DNA of 64,000 nt from positions 1-64,000 of the forward strand of contig NZ_JXAG01000042.1 of assembly GCF_000814905.1 (NCBI RefSeq), in the 5' to 3' direction. The translations under genes and the position numbers were made by a program. The notes beneath the pieces were generated by a model. The model did not search any database, was not told the origin of the DNA, and worked only from the letters and a program-made list of their open reading frames with translations. Shown here piece by piece: positions 16,185-25,036 of the stretch. Position 1 is the stretch's first letter. Each line of letters begins with the position of its first letter. This DNA is from Enterobacter sp. Bisph1. GTDB taxonomy: Bacteria > Pseudomonadota > Gammaproteobacteria > Enterobacterales > Enterobacteriaceae.

Positions 16185-19094
16185 TTAAGATGCTTCGGCA
16201 ATGGCGGTGAATGCGCTCTGCTCTGCCGCCACGCGCTGCACCCAGATCTGCCCGTGCTGGATTTTTACCGGCCAGACGCGCACGCGCAGCGCCGCATCCT
16301 CCAGGCTCTGCCCGTCGCGCAGGCGAAAGCGTTTTTTGTACATCGGTGAAATCACCATCGCTTCGCCGTTGGCATCGCCCAGCAGCCCGCGCGCCAGCAC
16401 ATTGGCCTCGCTGCCCGGTTCATGGGTGTCCAGTGCAAAGACCTGCGGCTCGCTGCCGGGCAGGTGAAACAGGGCAATTTGTTGGTTGCCGAGGCGCGCC
16501 GCCATACCTGCGTTGACCGGAATATCCGCCAGCGCGGCAATATGTACCCATTCGCCATCACCGCTGTGCGTCTGTCGCGGGTGCGGTTTCTCCTGCGGCG
16601 TTGCCGGGCGGATCTGCCCGCGTTCCGGCACCATCACCACCGCTTCATCGGGCCGATCGCTATTAAGGAAGCCACGGAACAGCAGGCGGTTCTGCGGGTT
16701 ATCGAGGGTGGTTTTCCATTCGCACTGGTAACTGTCGACCACCTGCTGCATTTCACGCTCCAGCTCGGCGGCAATATCAAGGCTGTCTTCCAGCACCACC
16801 TGTTTCAGGTATTCCAGCCCGCCTTCCATATTGTCAAGCCAGGTACTGGTGCGCTGTAAGCGGTCGGCGGTGCGGATATAAAACATCAATACGCGATCGA
16901 TGGTGCGGATCAGCGTTTCGCTATCGAGATCGCTGGCAAACAGATCCGCGTGGCGCGGCTTCATGCCGCCGTTGCCGCAGACATAGAGATTCCAGCCTTT
17001 GTCGGTGGCGATAACGCCAATATCTTTGCCCTGCGCTTCGGCGCACTCGCGGGTGCAGCCGGAGACCGCCATTTTGATTTTGTGCGGCGAGCGCAGCCCC
17101 TTGTAACGGTTCTCAAGGGTAATCGCCATCCGGGTGGAATCCTGCACACCGTAGCGGCACCAGGTGGAGCCGACGCAGGATTTCACCGTACGCAGGGATT
17201 TGCCGTAGGCGTGACCGGTTTCAAACCCGGCGGCAATCAACTCTTCCCAAATGGCGGGCAGCTGCTCGAGGCGCGCGCCAAAGAGATCGACGCGCTGGCC
17301 GCCGGTGATTTTGGTATAGAGGTTGTAGCGCTGCGCCACTTCGCCGATGGCGATCAGCCCCTGCGGGGTAATCTCTCCGGCGGGAATGCGCGGCACCACG
17401 GAGTAAGTGCCATCTTTCTGGATATTGGCGAAGTAGCGATCGTTGGTATCCTGCAGCGGCAGATGCTGCGGTTTCAGCAGATAGTCATTCCAGCAGGAGG
17501 CGAGCAGCGAGCCGACCAGCGGTTTGCACACTTCACAACCGTGACCGTGGCCGAACTGGGTAATCAGCGCATCGAAACTGCGAATCTCATGCAGGCGGAT
17601 CAGGTGATAGATCTCCTGGCGCGACCAGGCGAAGTGTTCGCAGATATCCTTTTTCACCTCCACGCCGTGCTGCTGCAGTTCGTGTTCCATCACCTGTTTG
17701 AGCAGCGGTACGCAGCCGCCGCAGCCGGTTCCGGCTTTGGTGCAGCTTTTGATCGCCCCAAGCTCAGTACAGCCACCCGCCACCGCAGCGGCGATATCGC
17801 CCTTGCTGACGTTGTGGCAGGAGCAGATTTGCGCACTCGCCGAGAGCGCCGCCACGCCCAGCCCTTTCGGCGCATCGCCGGAGAGCGCGGGCAGGATTAG
17901 GGTTTGCGGCTGCGCGGGCAGCGGCATGTCATTCAGCACCATTTGCAGCAGCAGGCTGTAATCGGCGCTGTCGCCAATCAGCACCGCGCCGAGCAGCCGT
18001 TTGCCATCGGCAGAGACAACAATTTTTTTGTAGATTTCGCGCGGGCCTTCGGTCCACTGATAGCTCTGGCAGCCCGGCGTTTTGCCGTGAGCATCGCCAA
18101 GGGAGGCCACTTCAACGCCGAGCAATTTTAGCTTGGTGCTCATATCCGCGCCGGTAAACGGCGTTTCCCGCGCGGCCAGTTTGTCGGCCAGCGTGCGCGC
18201 CATCTGGTAACCCGGGGCGACCAGGCCAAAGATCTGCCCGTTCCACAGTGCGCACTCGCCAATGGCGTAAATGGCGCTGTCGGAGGTCTGGCAAAAGTTA
18301 TCGATGACGATGCCGCCGCGCGGCCCGATTTGCAGCTCTGCGCTGTGCGCCAGCTCGTCACGCGGGCGGATCCCCGCAGAGAAGAGCAGCAGATCCGTCT
18401 CCAGCCAGCTGCCGTCAGCAAAGCAGAGGCGATGGCGCGCCTGTTCCCCGCCGACAATCTCCCGCGTCTCTTTGCGCGTATGCACCTGCACGCCGAGGGC
18501 TTCGATTTTGCGTTGCAGCATCGCCGCGCCGCTTTCATCAAGCTGCACCGCCATCAGGCGCGGGGCAAACTCAACGACATGGGTTTCCAGCCCCAGCTGG
18601 CGCAGGGCATTGGCCGCTTCCAGCCCGAGCAGACCGCCGCCGATCACTACGCCGCGGGTGGCGTTTTGCGCCATATCAGCAATGGCATCCAGATCGTCCA
18701 GCGTACGATAAACCAGGCAGCCGGGGCGCGTATTGCCGGTAATGGGCGGCACAAAAGCGTAGGAGCCAGTGGCGAGCACTAAGGTGTCATAGTGGGTTTC
18801 AGTACCCTGTTCGTCGCGCAGGCAGTGCCGCTCGCGGTCGACGGCGACAATTTTACTGCCGCAGTGCAGCGTGATGCCGTTTTCCGCAAAGAAGCCTTCG
18901 CTTACCAGCGACAAAGATTGCGCGCTGCGCCCGGCGAAGTATTCCGAAAGATGCACCCGGTCATAGGCGGGCAGCCGCTCTTCGCCAAACACCACAATGT
19001 CGTAGTGCTGATGCAGCCCGCGCTCAACAAGCTGCTGCAGGAAGTAGTGGCTGACCATGCCGTGCCCAATCACCGCTAATATTGGCTTTTTCAT
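16185..19094 (-). CDS. nasB: Assimilatory nitrite reductase NasB with fused NirD-like domain
   Basis: Siroheme enzyme reducing nitrite to ammonium with NAD(P)H. It has an N-terminal FAD/NAD domain (MKKPILAVIGHGMVSHYF), a BFD-like 2Fe-2S motif (CSCHN...CGGC), ferredoxin-reductase repeats, and siroheme/4Fe-4S cysteines in CVGSTWCRYG and SGCTRECAEAQG. The last 110 or so residues form a NirD/Rieske-fold domain lacking Rieske ligands. The start at 19094 with AAGGATCC upstream is preferred; an in-frame start at 19205 would overlap nasD. The length of 969 is close to K. oxytoca NasB. Confidence 0.94.
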   Translation of the reverse strand: MKKPILAVIGHGMVSHYFLQQLVERGLHQHYDIVVFGEERLPAYDRVHLSEYFAGRSAQSLSLVSEGFFAENGITLHCGSKIVAVDRERHCLRDEQGTETHYDTLVLATGSYAFVPPITGNTRPGCLVYRTLDDLDAIADMAQNATRGVVIGGGLLGLEAANALRQLGLETHVVEFAPRLMAVQLDESGAAMLQRKIEALGVQVHTRKETREIVGGEQARHRLCFADGSWLETDLLLFSAGIRPRDELAHSAELQIGPRGGIVIDNFCQTSDSAIYAIGECALWNGQIFGLVAPGYQMARTLADKLAARETPFTGADMSTKLKLLGVEVASLGDAHGKTPGCQSYQWTEGPREIYKKIVVSADGKRLLGAVLIGDSADYSLLLQMVLNDMPLPAQPQTLILPALSGDAPKGLGVAALSASAQICSCHNVSKGDIAAAVAGGCTELGAIKSCTKAGTGCGGCVPLLKQVMEHELQQHGVEVKKDICEHFAWSRQEIYHLIRLHEIRSFDALITQFGHGHGCEVCKPLVGSLLASCWNDYLLKPQHLPLQDTNDRYFANIQKDGTYSVVPRIPAGEITPQGLIAIGEVAQRYNLYTKITGGQRVDLFGARLEQLPAIWEELIAAGFETGHAYGKSLRTVKSCVGSTWCRYGVQDSTRMAITLENRYKGLRSPHKIKMAVSGCTRECAEAQGKDIGVIATDKGWNLYVCGNGGMKPRHADLFASDLDSETLIRTIDRVLMFYIRTADRLQRTSTWLDNMEGGLEYLKQVVLEDSLDIAAELEREMQQVVDSYQCEWKTTLDNPQNRLLFRGFLNSDRPDEAVVMVPERGQIRPATPQEKPHPRQTHSGDGEWVHIAALADIPVNAGMAARLGNQQIALFHLPGSEPQVFALDTHEPGSEANVLARGLLGDANGEAMVISPMYKKRFRLRDGQSLEDAALRVRVWPVKIQHGQIWVQRVAAEQSAFTAIAEAS

Positions 19095-19125
19095 ACGCTG
19101 GATCCTTAAAGCAAAAGGGATGAGC

Positions 19126-19920
19126 TCAGGCCGCTTTCGGCTGTTTCTCATAGAGGAAATGGAGTACCTGCTGGCGATAGCGCTGATAGCGGGTATCGTC
19201 GGCAAGGGCGACGCGCGAACGCGGACGCTCCAGTTCCACCTCCATGATTTCGCCGATGGTTGCCGCCGGGCCGTTGGTCATCATCAGCACGCGATCCGAG
19301 AGCAGCACCGCTTCATCGACGTCATGGGTGATCAGCACAACGGTGGTATGCAGACGCTGCTGAATCTCCATTACCGCATCCTGTAAATGGGCGCGGGTTA
19401 AAGCGTCAAGGGCACCAAACGGCTCGTCCATCAACAGCACGCTGGGTTTCATCGCCAGCGCGCGGGCAATACCGACGCGCTGCTTCATCCCGCCGGAGAT
19501 CTCGTGGGGGCGCTTATTCCACGCGTGGCTCATATGCACCAGATCGAGGTTGTGCATGATCCACTCATGCATCTCGGGTTTATGCATCTCGCCGCGAAAG
19601 ACCTGGCGCACCGCCAGCCCAACGTTGTCGTAGGCCGTCAGCCACGGCAGCAACGAGTGGTTTTGAAACACCACCCCGCGCTCGGGACCGGGGCCGTCGA
19701 TTTCACGGTTGTTACACAGCAGGCCGCCGCTGGTGGGCAGCGTCAGCCCGGCAATCAAATTGAGCAGCGTGGATTTACCGCAGCCGGAGTGACCAATCAG
19801 GCTGAGGGTTTCGCCGGGGTGGATATCGAAACTGACGTTATCCAGCGCCAGAAACTCACCGCTGCTGGTGTTGAAACGCTGGCTCACCTGCTGAACTTGG
19901 ATAATGGGATGGGTACGCAT
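19126..19920 (-). CDS. nasD: Nitrate ABC transporter ATPase NasD
   Basis: ATPase subunit of the nitrate/nitrite uptake system, NrtD/SsuB family. Walker A GHSGCGKST is at residues 43-51, the signature is EISGGMKQRVG, and Walker B VLLMDEPFGALDALTR follows, then the switch histidine in VLITHDVDEA. The ATG at 19920, with GGGGG five bases upstream, is preferred over the GTG one codon earlier. It lies nine bases after nasE and before nasB, matching the K. oxytoca order. Confidence 0.92.
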   Translation of the reverse strand: MRTHPIIQVQQVSQRFNTSSGEFLALDNVSFDIHPGETLSLIGHSGCGKSTLLNLIAGLTLPTSGGLLCNNREIDGPGPERGVVFQNHSLLPWLTAYDNVGLAVRQVFRGEMHKPEMHEWIMHNLDLVHMSHAWNKRPHEISGGMKQRVGIARALAMKPSVLLMDEPFGALDALTRAHLQDAVMEIQQRLHTTVVLITHDVDEAVLLSDRVLMMTNGPAATIGEIMEVELERPRSRVALADDTRYQRYRQQVLHFLYEKQPKAA

Positions 19921-19929
19921 CACAGCCCC

Positions 19930-20817
19930 CTAGCGGTTGGTGTAGTTAAAACGGTTAGCAATCCACATCAGCCCCTGCTCCAGCAGCAGACCGACCACGC
20001 CAATCACCGCGATGGCGATGATGATGTTTTCCACATTCAGGTTGTTCCACTCGTTCCAGATCCAAAAACCGATGCCAATGCCGCCCGTTAACATTTCGGC
20101 GGCGACAATCACCAGCCAGGCGATGCCAATCGACAGGCGCATACCGGTGAGAATGCCGGGCAACGCGGCGGGGAGCAGGATTTTGCGCATGATGGTGAAT
20201 TCAGAAAGCTTCAGTACCCGCGCCACATTGAGGTAATCCTGCGGGATCTGCCGTACGCCTTCGGCGGTGTTGAGGATCATCGGCCATATAGAACAGATAA
20301 AAATCGTCCAGCTCGACGCGGGTTCTGCACGCTGAAACAGCAGCAGGCCAATCGGCAGCCAGGCCAGCGGGCTAACGGGGCGCAGCAGGGAGATCAGCGG
20401 ATTGAGCATATTGGCGACAAAGGAAAAGCGGCCAATCAGAAAACCGGTCGGAATACCGACCAGCGCCGCCAGACCAAAGCCCGTCGCCACGCGCTGTAAG
20501 GAGGCCAGCACGTTCCAGCCGATGCCCTGATCGTTTGGCCCGCCGATGTAAAAGGGATCGGCGAAGATCTCCAGCGCCGCCAGCCATGTCTGCCAGGGGC
20601 CGGGAAAGTTTTTGCTGTTCAGCGCCGCGATCTGCCACAGGCAGAGCAGCAGCCCGATACCGATAAGCGCCGGTACCACACGCTGCATCAACGGGCGCAG
20701 CAATGTCGGGCGGCGACGCACACGCGGTTTGGCGGGCAGCGTGACGATCTCAGCCTCTTGCGGGGAGATTGCCGCCTCGTCACGGGGTAAGGGGATAACT
20801 TGCGCCTGGTTTTTCAT
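19930..20817 (-). CDS. nasE: Nitrate ABC transporter permease NasE
   Basis: Inner-membrane permease of the NrtB family (295 residues), moving nitrate or nitrite into the cell. About six hydrophobic segments are visible, beginning near residue 46 (VVPALIGIGLLLCLW). The EAA-type loop for contact with the ATPase lies in the last third (RKILLPAALPGILTGMRLSIG). It sits between the substrate-binding protein NasF (10-base gap) and NasD (9-base gap). Confidence 0.92.
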   Translation of the reverse strand: MKNQAQVIPLPRDEAAISPQEAEIVTLPAKPRVRRRPTLLRPLMQRVVPALIGIGLLLCLWQIAALNSKNFPGPWQTWLAALEIFADPFYIGGPNDQGIGWNVLASLQRVATGFGLAALVGIPTGFLIGRFSFVANMLNPLISLLRPVSPLAWLPIGLLLFQRAEPASSWTIFICSIWPMILNTAEGVRQIPQDYLNVARVLKLSEFTIMRKILLPAALPGILTGMRLSIGIAWLVIVAAEMLTGGIGIGFWIWNEWNNLNVENIIIAIAVIGVVGLLLEQGLMWIANRFNYTNR

Positions 20818-20827
20818 CAGCGACCTC

Positions 20828-22084
20828 TCATTTTTTTACGCTAAATCCGTTGGCATAGGCGGCAGGATTGCTGCCGTCCCAGCGAACGCCGTCGATTAAT
20901 ACGCTGCTGCGCATCTCGCTGTCGGGCAGCGAAATGCTGCCCACGGCAGCAGCAGCCTGTTTGTAGATATCAATACGGTTGACCTGGCGGGCGACGGCGA
21001 GATAGTCGGGATCGGCGTCGAGCAGCCCCCAGCGTTTATGTTGGGTGAGGAACCACATGCCATCGGAGAGCCACGGGAAGTTGACTGCGCCATCATGGAA
21101 GAAGCGCATCGCGTGCTCATCCTTCCAGTTTTTGCCAATGCCGTTGTCGTACTGGCCGAGCATGCGACCGACAATGGTCTCCTCTTTGGTATTGAGATAA
21201 GCCCGCCCGGCGATCACTTTTGCCGTTTCGCGGCGATTCTCATCCGAGGCGTCAATCCAGCGCGACGCCTCCAGCACGGCGGCGGTCAGCGCACGAGCAG
21301 TGTTGGGGTTTTTTGCCACCCACTCCGCGCGCGTACCCAGCACTTTTTCCGGGTGATCCGGCCAGATCTGCTGGCTGGTGGCGGCGGTAAAACCGATACC
21401 ATCGCTAATGGCACGCTGGTTCCACGGTTCGCCAACGCAGTAGCCAACCATATTGCCGATCTTCATGTTCATCACCATTTGCGGCGGCGGCACGACAACG
21501 CTGCGAATGTCATTGAGAGGGTTAATGCCCGCGCTCGCCAGCCAGTAGTTGAGCCACATAGCGTGGGTGCCGGTCGGGAAGGTTTGCGCAAAGGTGTAGG
21601 TTCCGGCGGAGCTGGCGGCGATATGTTTGGCAAGCTGGGGCAGATCGGTGACGCCCGCCTCGTGCAGGGCATTGGCAAGGGTGATCCCCTGCCCGTTCTG
21701 GTTGATGGTCATCAGCGCCGCCATATTGCTTTGCGGCCCGGAAAGCCCCATCTGCAGGCCGTAAAGCTGGCCGTAAAGCATGTGCGAGGCGTCGAGTTCG
21801 CCAGAGAGCACCTTGTCGCGCACCGCCGCCCAGCTGGCCTCTTTGCTCGGCTGAATAGAGATACCGTATTTTTTGTCGAAGCCTTTAACGGCGGCCATCA
21901 CCACCGATGCGCAATCCGTCAACGGGATAAAGCCCACGCGCACCGTTTGCAGCTCCGGCGCGTCGGAACCGGCGGCCCAGGCGCGGTTAATGACGCCGGG
22001 CACCAGCAGACTGCCGCCCAGCGCCGCGCTACCGAGTAAAAACTGACGGCGGGAAACCGTCATACCTTTGTTGTTATCGCTCAT
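20828..22084 (-). CDS. nasF: Nitrate ABC transporter substrate-binding protein NasF
   Basis: Periplasmic nitrate/nitrite-binding protein of the NrtA family. The N-terminus MSDNNKGMTVSRRQFLLGSA carries a twin-arginine SRRQFL motif and an Ala-rich cleavage region ending AWA, so export is probably through Tat. The ATG at 22084 (GAGG six bases upstream) is preferred over more upstream starts that run into the leader terminator. It is the first gene of the nas operon and is separated from nasR by a leader region of about 270 bases. Confidence 0.92.
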   Translation of the reverse strand: MSDNNKGMTVSRRQFLLGSAALGGSLLVPGVINRAWAAGSDAPELQTVRVGFIPLTDCASVVMAAVKGFDKKYGISIQPSKEASWAAVRDKVLSGELDASHMLYGQLYGLQMGLSGPQSNMAALMTINQNGQGITLANALHEAGVTDLPQLAKHIAASSAGTYTFAQTFPTGTHAMWLNYWLASAGINPLNDIRSVVVPPPQMVMNMKIGNMVGYCVGEPWNQRAISDGIGFTAATSQQIWPDHPEKVLGTRAEWVAKNPNTARALTAAVLEASRWIDASDENRRETAKVIAGRAYLNTKEETIVGRMLGQYDNGIGKNWKDEHAMRFFHDGAVNFPWLSDGMWFLTQHKRWGLLDADPDYLAVARQVNRIDIYKQAAAAVGSISLPDSEMRSSVLIDGVRWDGSNPAAYANGFSVKK

Positions 22085-22118
22085 TGCCATCCTCGCGCTG
22101 CTCACCGTTGTGGGATGC

Positions 22119-22171
22119 AAAAAAAAACGGTGCCCATAAGCCCGTGCAAAACTGCACGCTTATGGACACCG
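22119..22171 (-). terminator. Leader terminator of the nas operon (NasR-controlled)
   Basis: Read leftward, a long stem (CGGTGTCCATAAG with CTTATGGGCACCG, further paired inside by GTGCA/TGCAC) is followed by a run of nine T and then nasF. This is the factor-independent terminator expected in the nasF leader, which NasR overcomes when nitrate is present. Confidence 0.88.
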
Positions 22172-22180
22172 TTGTCCGCT

Positions 22181-22218
22181 TAACGCGTTACCGACCGCCG
22201 TTGGCCGGTTGCGCGTTA
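22181..22218 (-). ncRNA. Proximal leader hairpin, probable NasR (ANTAR) target
   Basis: Inverted repeat TAACGCG...CGCGTTA with 24 bases between, itself partly paired (CCGACCGCC/GGCCGG). It is promoter-proximal to the terminator hairpin, the position of the 1:2 hairpin that NasR binds in the K. oxytoca nasF leader. Confidence 0.7.
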
Positions 22219-22242
22219 TGATTTTTATTTCTCAAAGGATAA

Positions 22243-22258
22243 AGCAAGGGTTGTGCCA
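22243..22258 (-). promoter_or_regulatory. Sigma-54 promoter of the nas operon
   Basis: Leftward TGGCAC-AACCC-TTGCT matches the -24/-12 consensus, with GG and GC ten bases apart. Transcription would begin near 22231 and produce the two-hairpin leader. Confidence 0.88.
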
Positions 22259-22332
22259 GAATGGAAAAAACCGTTTTATGCGGCTTTACACGCTTTCACC
22301 GACCCACGGGCGCACTGTGAAAGCGCACTTTT

Positions 22333-22349
22333 CGCACTGGCAGTGTGCA
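22333..22349. promoter_or_regulatory. Probable NtrC-binding site
   Basis: CGCACTGGCAGTGTGCA keeps the GCAC...TGCA ends of the NtrC consensus (TGCAC-N7-GTGCA). It lies roughly 110 bases before the predicted start, a normal NtrC enhancer distance. General nitrogen control of nas is established in K. oxytoca. Confidence 0.5.
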
Positions 22350-22357
22350 GCTACTCC

Positions 22358-23614
22358 TTAAGGGTTAGTCTGAAACACATCGGCTACCGCCAGCATGGCG
22401 GAGGCGATATCAATCAGCTTTTTGTTCTGGTTCATCGCCATGCGCCGCAGGGTTTTATAGGCTTCGTCTTCGCTGAGCTGGCGGTGCTGCATCAGCATGT
22501 TTTTGGCGCGCTCAATCTGTTTGCGTTCATTGAGGGTTTCACGCAGCGCCGCCAGTTCGCTGTCCAGCGCCTGTAAGCGCCGCGATTGCTGCACCACCAG
22601 CGTCAGCAATGAGCGGCCAAGCTGCGGACGCACGCCGTCGCTCTCCAGCCAGCCGTGCGCCTCGCTAAACACCGAGTACCCGCTCTCTTCGCTCTCCTGT
22701 AACGGCAGCAGGCTTTCGATATCGGCAAGCTGCTGGTGATTTGCCTGCTCGGTGGCGGCAATGCGCGCCCGGCAGTGCGCCATTAGCGCGTTTGCCAGAC
22801 CATCTTCGAGGCTTTTCATATCATCAATGCGCTGGGTGGCGAGGGCAAACCAGCGCAGGCAGCTGTCGGCGGCGAAGGTTTCGCGCCCGGTACAGGCTAT
22901 GCGCCGCAGACGTTCAAACTCGCTATCGACGCTGATGTGTTGCCAGCGCAGGCGATGTTCATCATCGGCAAAATCGGCGAAGGTGGTGAAGCAGCGCTCC
23001 TGACGTTCAATCAGATCCACTAATTTTTGCTGCGTATCGCCACTGAAGGTGCCGGCGGCAAAGGCCGCCGCGCCCGTGGCCCGCTCTTGTCCGGCGTACT
23101 CTTTGCCCTGCATAAAGCTGAACATGGCGATTAAATGGCGCGAAACAGCCGGTTCGGCGGCGGTGTCCGAAAGCTCAAACACCAGCGCTAACAGATGGCG
23201 AATAATGTCGTTAAAGAAGCTCATCGCCTGCGACAAGCGCAAGGTGCGCTGGCGAATTTGCTGGCGTAACGCGGGCAGCACGCCGAGGGCGTAGGTGACA
23301 CTGGCGACATGGCTGAACAGGCGGCTGGCCTGCGGCAGCGCGGCGATATGCTGCTCGAGGATGTCGAGGTGCGCCATCAGCGGTGCCTGCGCCTGCGCCA
23401 CTTCCTCTTCGCGCTGTCGCAGTTCATCGGCAAACTGCCCTTCCATCGCGCAAAGAAACATATTGGAGGTGCCGCGCTCGCGCTGCAGCATATGCACCAG
23501 CTGGCTGATTTTGCCTACCAGTTCGCCGCTTTGCAGCAGATAACGCAGGCTGTTTAGCTCGCACTGGCGCGAGGCGAGCAGGAAACGAATGGTGGTCGAT
23601 GAGTTGGCGATCAT
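22358..23614 (-). CDS. nasR: Nitrate-responsive transcription antiterminator NasR
   Basis: NasR senses nitrate and nitrite and binds the nasF leader RNA to prevent termination. The 418-residue protein has an N-terminal all-helical NIT sensor domain (about 35-300) and a C-terminal ANTAR RNA-binding domain (ERAKNMLMQHRQLSEDEAYKTL...). GGAGC precedes the ATG by six bases. It lies immediately upstream of, and in the same direction as, nasFEDBA, as in Klebsiella. Confidence 0.94.
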   Translation of the reverse strand: MIANSSTTIRFLLASRQCELNSLRYLLQSGELVGKISQLVHMLQRERGTSNMFLCAMEGQFADELRQREEEVAQAQAPLMAHLDILEQHIAALPQASRLFSHVASVTYALGVLPALRQQIRQRTLRLSQAMSFFNDIIRHLLALVFELSDTAAEPAVSRHLIAMFSFMQGKEYAGQERATGAAAFAAGTFSGDTQQKLVDLIERQERCFTTFADFADDEHRLRWQHISVDSEFERLRRIACTGRETFAADSCLRWFALATQRIDDMKSLEDGLANALMAHCRARIAATEQANHQQLADIESLLPLQESEESGYSVFSEAHGWLESDGVRPQLGRSLLTLVVQQSRRLQALDSELAALRETLNERKQIERAKNMLMQHRQLSEDEAYKTLRRMAMNQNKKLIDIASAMLAVADVFQTNP

Positions 23615-23673
23615 ACGTTTGCTCCAGAGAAGTTATCCTTCACTGATGCAAGGGGCGCGCCAGGTCGCCCTAT

Positions 23674-24270
23674 TTAGTCGCCCGCTCGCGTCGCCTTGAC
23701 CATGGTGATAATGACCGTATACAGCTCCTCAATCGCCTGTTTCTCGCCGATAGCACCTTGCAACGCCGCCCACGCCAGCCCTTCGGCGGCCCCCAACATC
23801 GCCCACAGTGCCGCATCGCGCAGCGGCTCGCCGCAGAACGGCGCGAACAGGAGGCGGCATTTTCCCGTAAAGTCGACGGCGTAGTCGTGGCGGATGGTCT
23901 CCAGCTCCGGCGAACCGGCAAGGGCCGCCAGCAGGCTCGGCATTTCGCGGCCCTGGAACAGGACGCACTCAATATAGGCGGTGGCGATAACCGAGGCGCG
24001 CGCGGCAAGCTCCGGTGCGGCGTGTGCCAGCGCCTGATCCATTTTTTGATTCTGTCGATTGTCGTACTCTCGGTAGAGCGTCGCCAGCAGCCCGGAGCGG
24101 CTGGTAAAATGGTCATAAACCACCGGCTTGGTGACGCCCGCTAACTCCGCAAGATGGCCGAGGGTCAACGCTTCGGTTCCCTCCTGTTGAATAATGTGCC
24201 ACGCAACATCCACCAGCTGCGCAGCACGCGCTTCCCGAGACAAACGCTGACGCACGCGTTTTTCCGCCAT
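23674..24270 (-). CDS. TetR-family repressor
   Basis: 198-residue regulator with an N-terminal TetR helix-turn-helix (LTLGHLAELAGVTKPVVYDHF, about residues 36-56) and a ligand-binding C-terminal domain. It is divergent from an NAD(P)H:quinone oxidoreductase gene, and the 112-base gap holds a 25-bp inverted repeat, so it probably represses that gene and itself. The inducer is unknown; quinone-like or electrophilic compounds would fit the neighbour's function. Confidence 0.85.
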   Translation of the reverse strand: MAEKRVRQRLSREARAAQLVDVAWHIIQQEGTEALTLGHLAELAGVTKPVVYDHFTSRSGLLATLYREYDNRQNQKMDQALAHAAPELAARASVIATAYIECVLFQGREMPSLLAALAGSPELETIRHDYAVDFTGKCRLLFAPFCGEPLRDAALWAMLGAAEGLAWAALQGAIGEKQAIEELYTVIITMVKATRAGD

Positions 24271-24303
24271 GCTCTTTCTCCCTTGACAGATTCATATACT
24301 AAA

Positions 24304-24328
24304 AGTAACTTACTAATGGTAGGTTACT
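24304..24328. promoter_or_regulatory. Palindromic operator between tetR and the quinone reductase
   Basis: Near-perfect dyad with arms AGTAACTTAC and GTAGGTTACT around five bases. It lies in the divergent promoter region, a typical TetR-family operator position. Confidence 0.65.
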
Positions 24329-24382
24329 GTTCGTATATAAGCTTACGTCTGTTGATGACGGATGGCAACGCAGGAGGTACAG

Positions 24383-24979
24383 ATGCACGCATTAATCGTG
24401 GTTTCTCACCCTTTAACAGATTCGTTAACGCAGCAGGTCGCCGAGGCGGTCGCGCAGGGAATAACCCAGGCCAACAGGGAAAATAGCAGTGAAATGGCTT
24501 CGCTTACGCAGGAGGGCTTTGATCCGGTGTTTAACGCAGCCGACCATAAGGCGTTTACCGACGGTGCACCGCTGCCCGCCGATGTACTGGCCGAGCAGGT
24601 GCGCATTGAAAAAGCCAACGCGCTGGTGCTGGTTTTTCCTATCTACTGGTGGACCATGCCCGGCCTGTTAAAAGGCTGGATCGATCGGGTGTTTTCCAAC
24701 GGCTGGGCTTATGAAGAGGGGGCGAATGGCAAAGTGTCCGGCAAACTGGGCCACCTGCCTGTTCACCTCGTCGCGCTGGGCGGTTCAGATATGAAAACCT
24801 TCGATAAACACGGCTATGCACAGTCATGGAATACGCAGATTGCCCACGGAATTTTTGATTACTGCGGCGCGCCGGTGCGTACCAACGCGACGCTGATGCT
24901 GCCCGATTTCGGCACGCCGCAGGCGCTGCTGCAAGAAGCACTGAAGTTGGGTGAGCAGATATTTCCCCTCCCGCAATAA
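24383..24979 (+). CDS. NAD(P)H-dependent quinone oxidoreductase, flavodoxin-like fold
   Basis: Cytoplasmic FMN/FAD enzyme of the NQO1/MdaB/KefF family, expected to reduce quinones or other electrophiles by two electrons. The 198-residue product starts MHALIVVSHPLTDSL and has the family segment LVFPIYWWTMPGLLKGWIDR that forms the flavin pocket. Start at 24383 has AGGAGG seven bases upstream; the in-frame ATG at 24362 lacks one. It is regulated by the divergent TetR gene through the palindrome upstream. Confidence 0.85.
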   Translation: MHALIVVSHPLTDSLTQQVAEAVAQGITQANRENSSEMASLTQEGFDPVFNAADHKAFTDGAPLPADVLAEQVRIEKANALVLVFPIYWWTMPGLLKGWIDRVFSNGWAYEEGANGKVSGKLGHLPVHLVALGGSDMKTFDKHGYAQSWNTQIAHGIFDYCGAPVRTNATLMLPDFGTPQALLQEALKLGEQIFPLPQ

Positions 24980-24996
24980 GCCTCTTTATCCCCCGC

Positions 24997-25019
24997 AAGC
25001 CCGTACACCCAGCGGGCTT
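24997..25019. terminator. Hairpin between convergent genes
   Basis: Stem AAGCCCG / CGGGCTT with a nine-base loop, followed by TTTC on the plus strand. It separates the quinone reductase from the convergent phospholipase D-like gene. Confidence 0.55.
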
Positions 25020-25036
25020 TCTCGTGGCAAACACGA

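Noticed and set aside
16950-17900. Rightward open frame of 316 codons opposite nasB
   Set aside because: Shadow of the high-G+C nasB gene; composition rich in Ala/Gly/Arg without structure.
21038-22039. Rightward open frame of 333 codons opposite nasF
   Set aside because: Shadow of nasF; nasF has a twin-arginine signal and family sequence.
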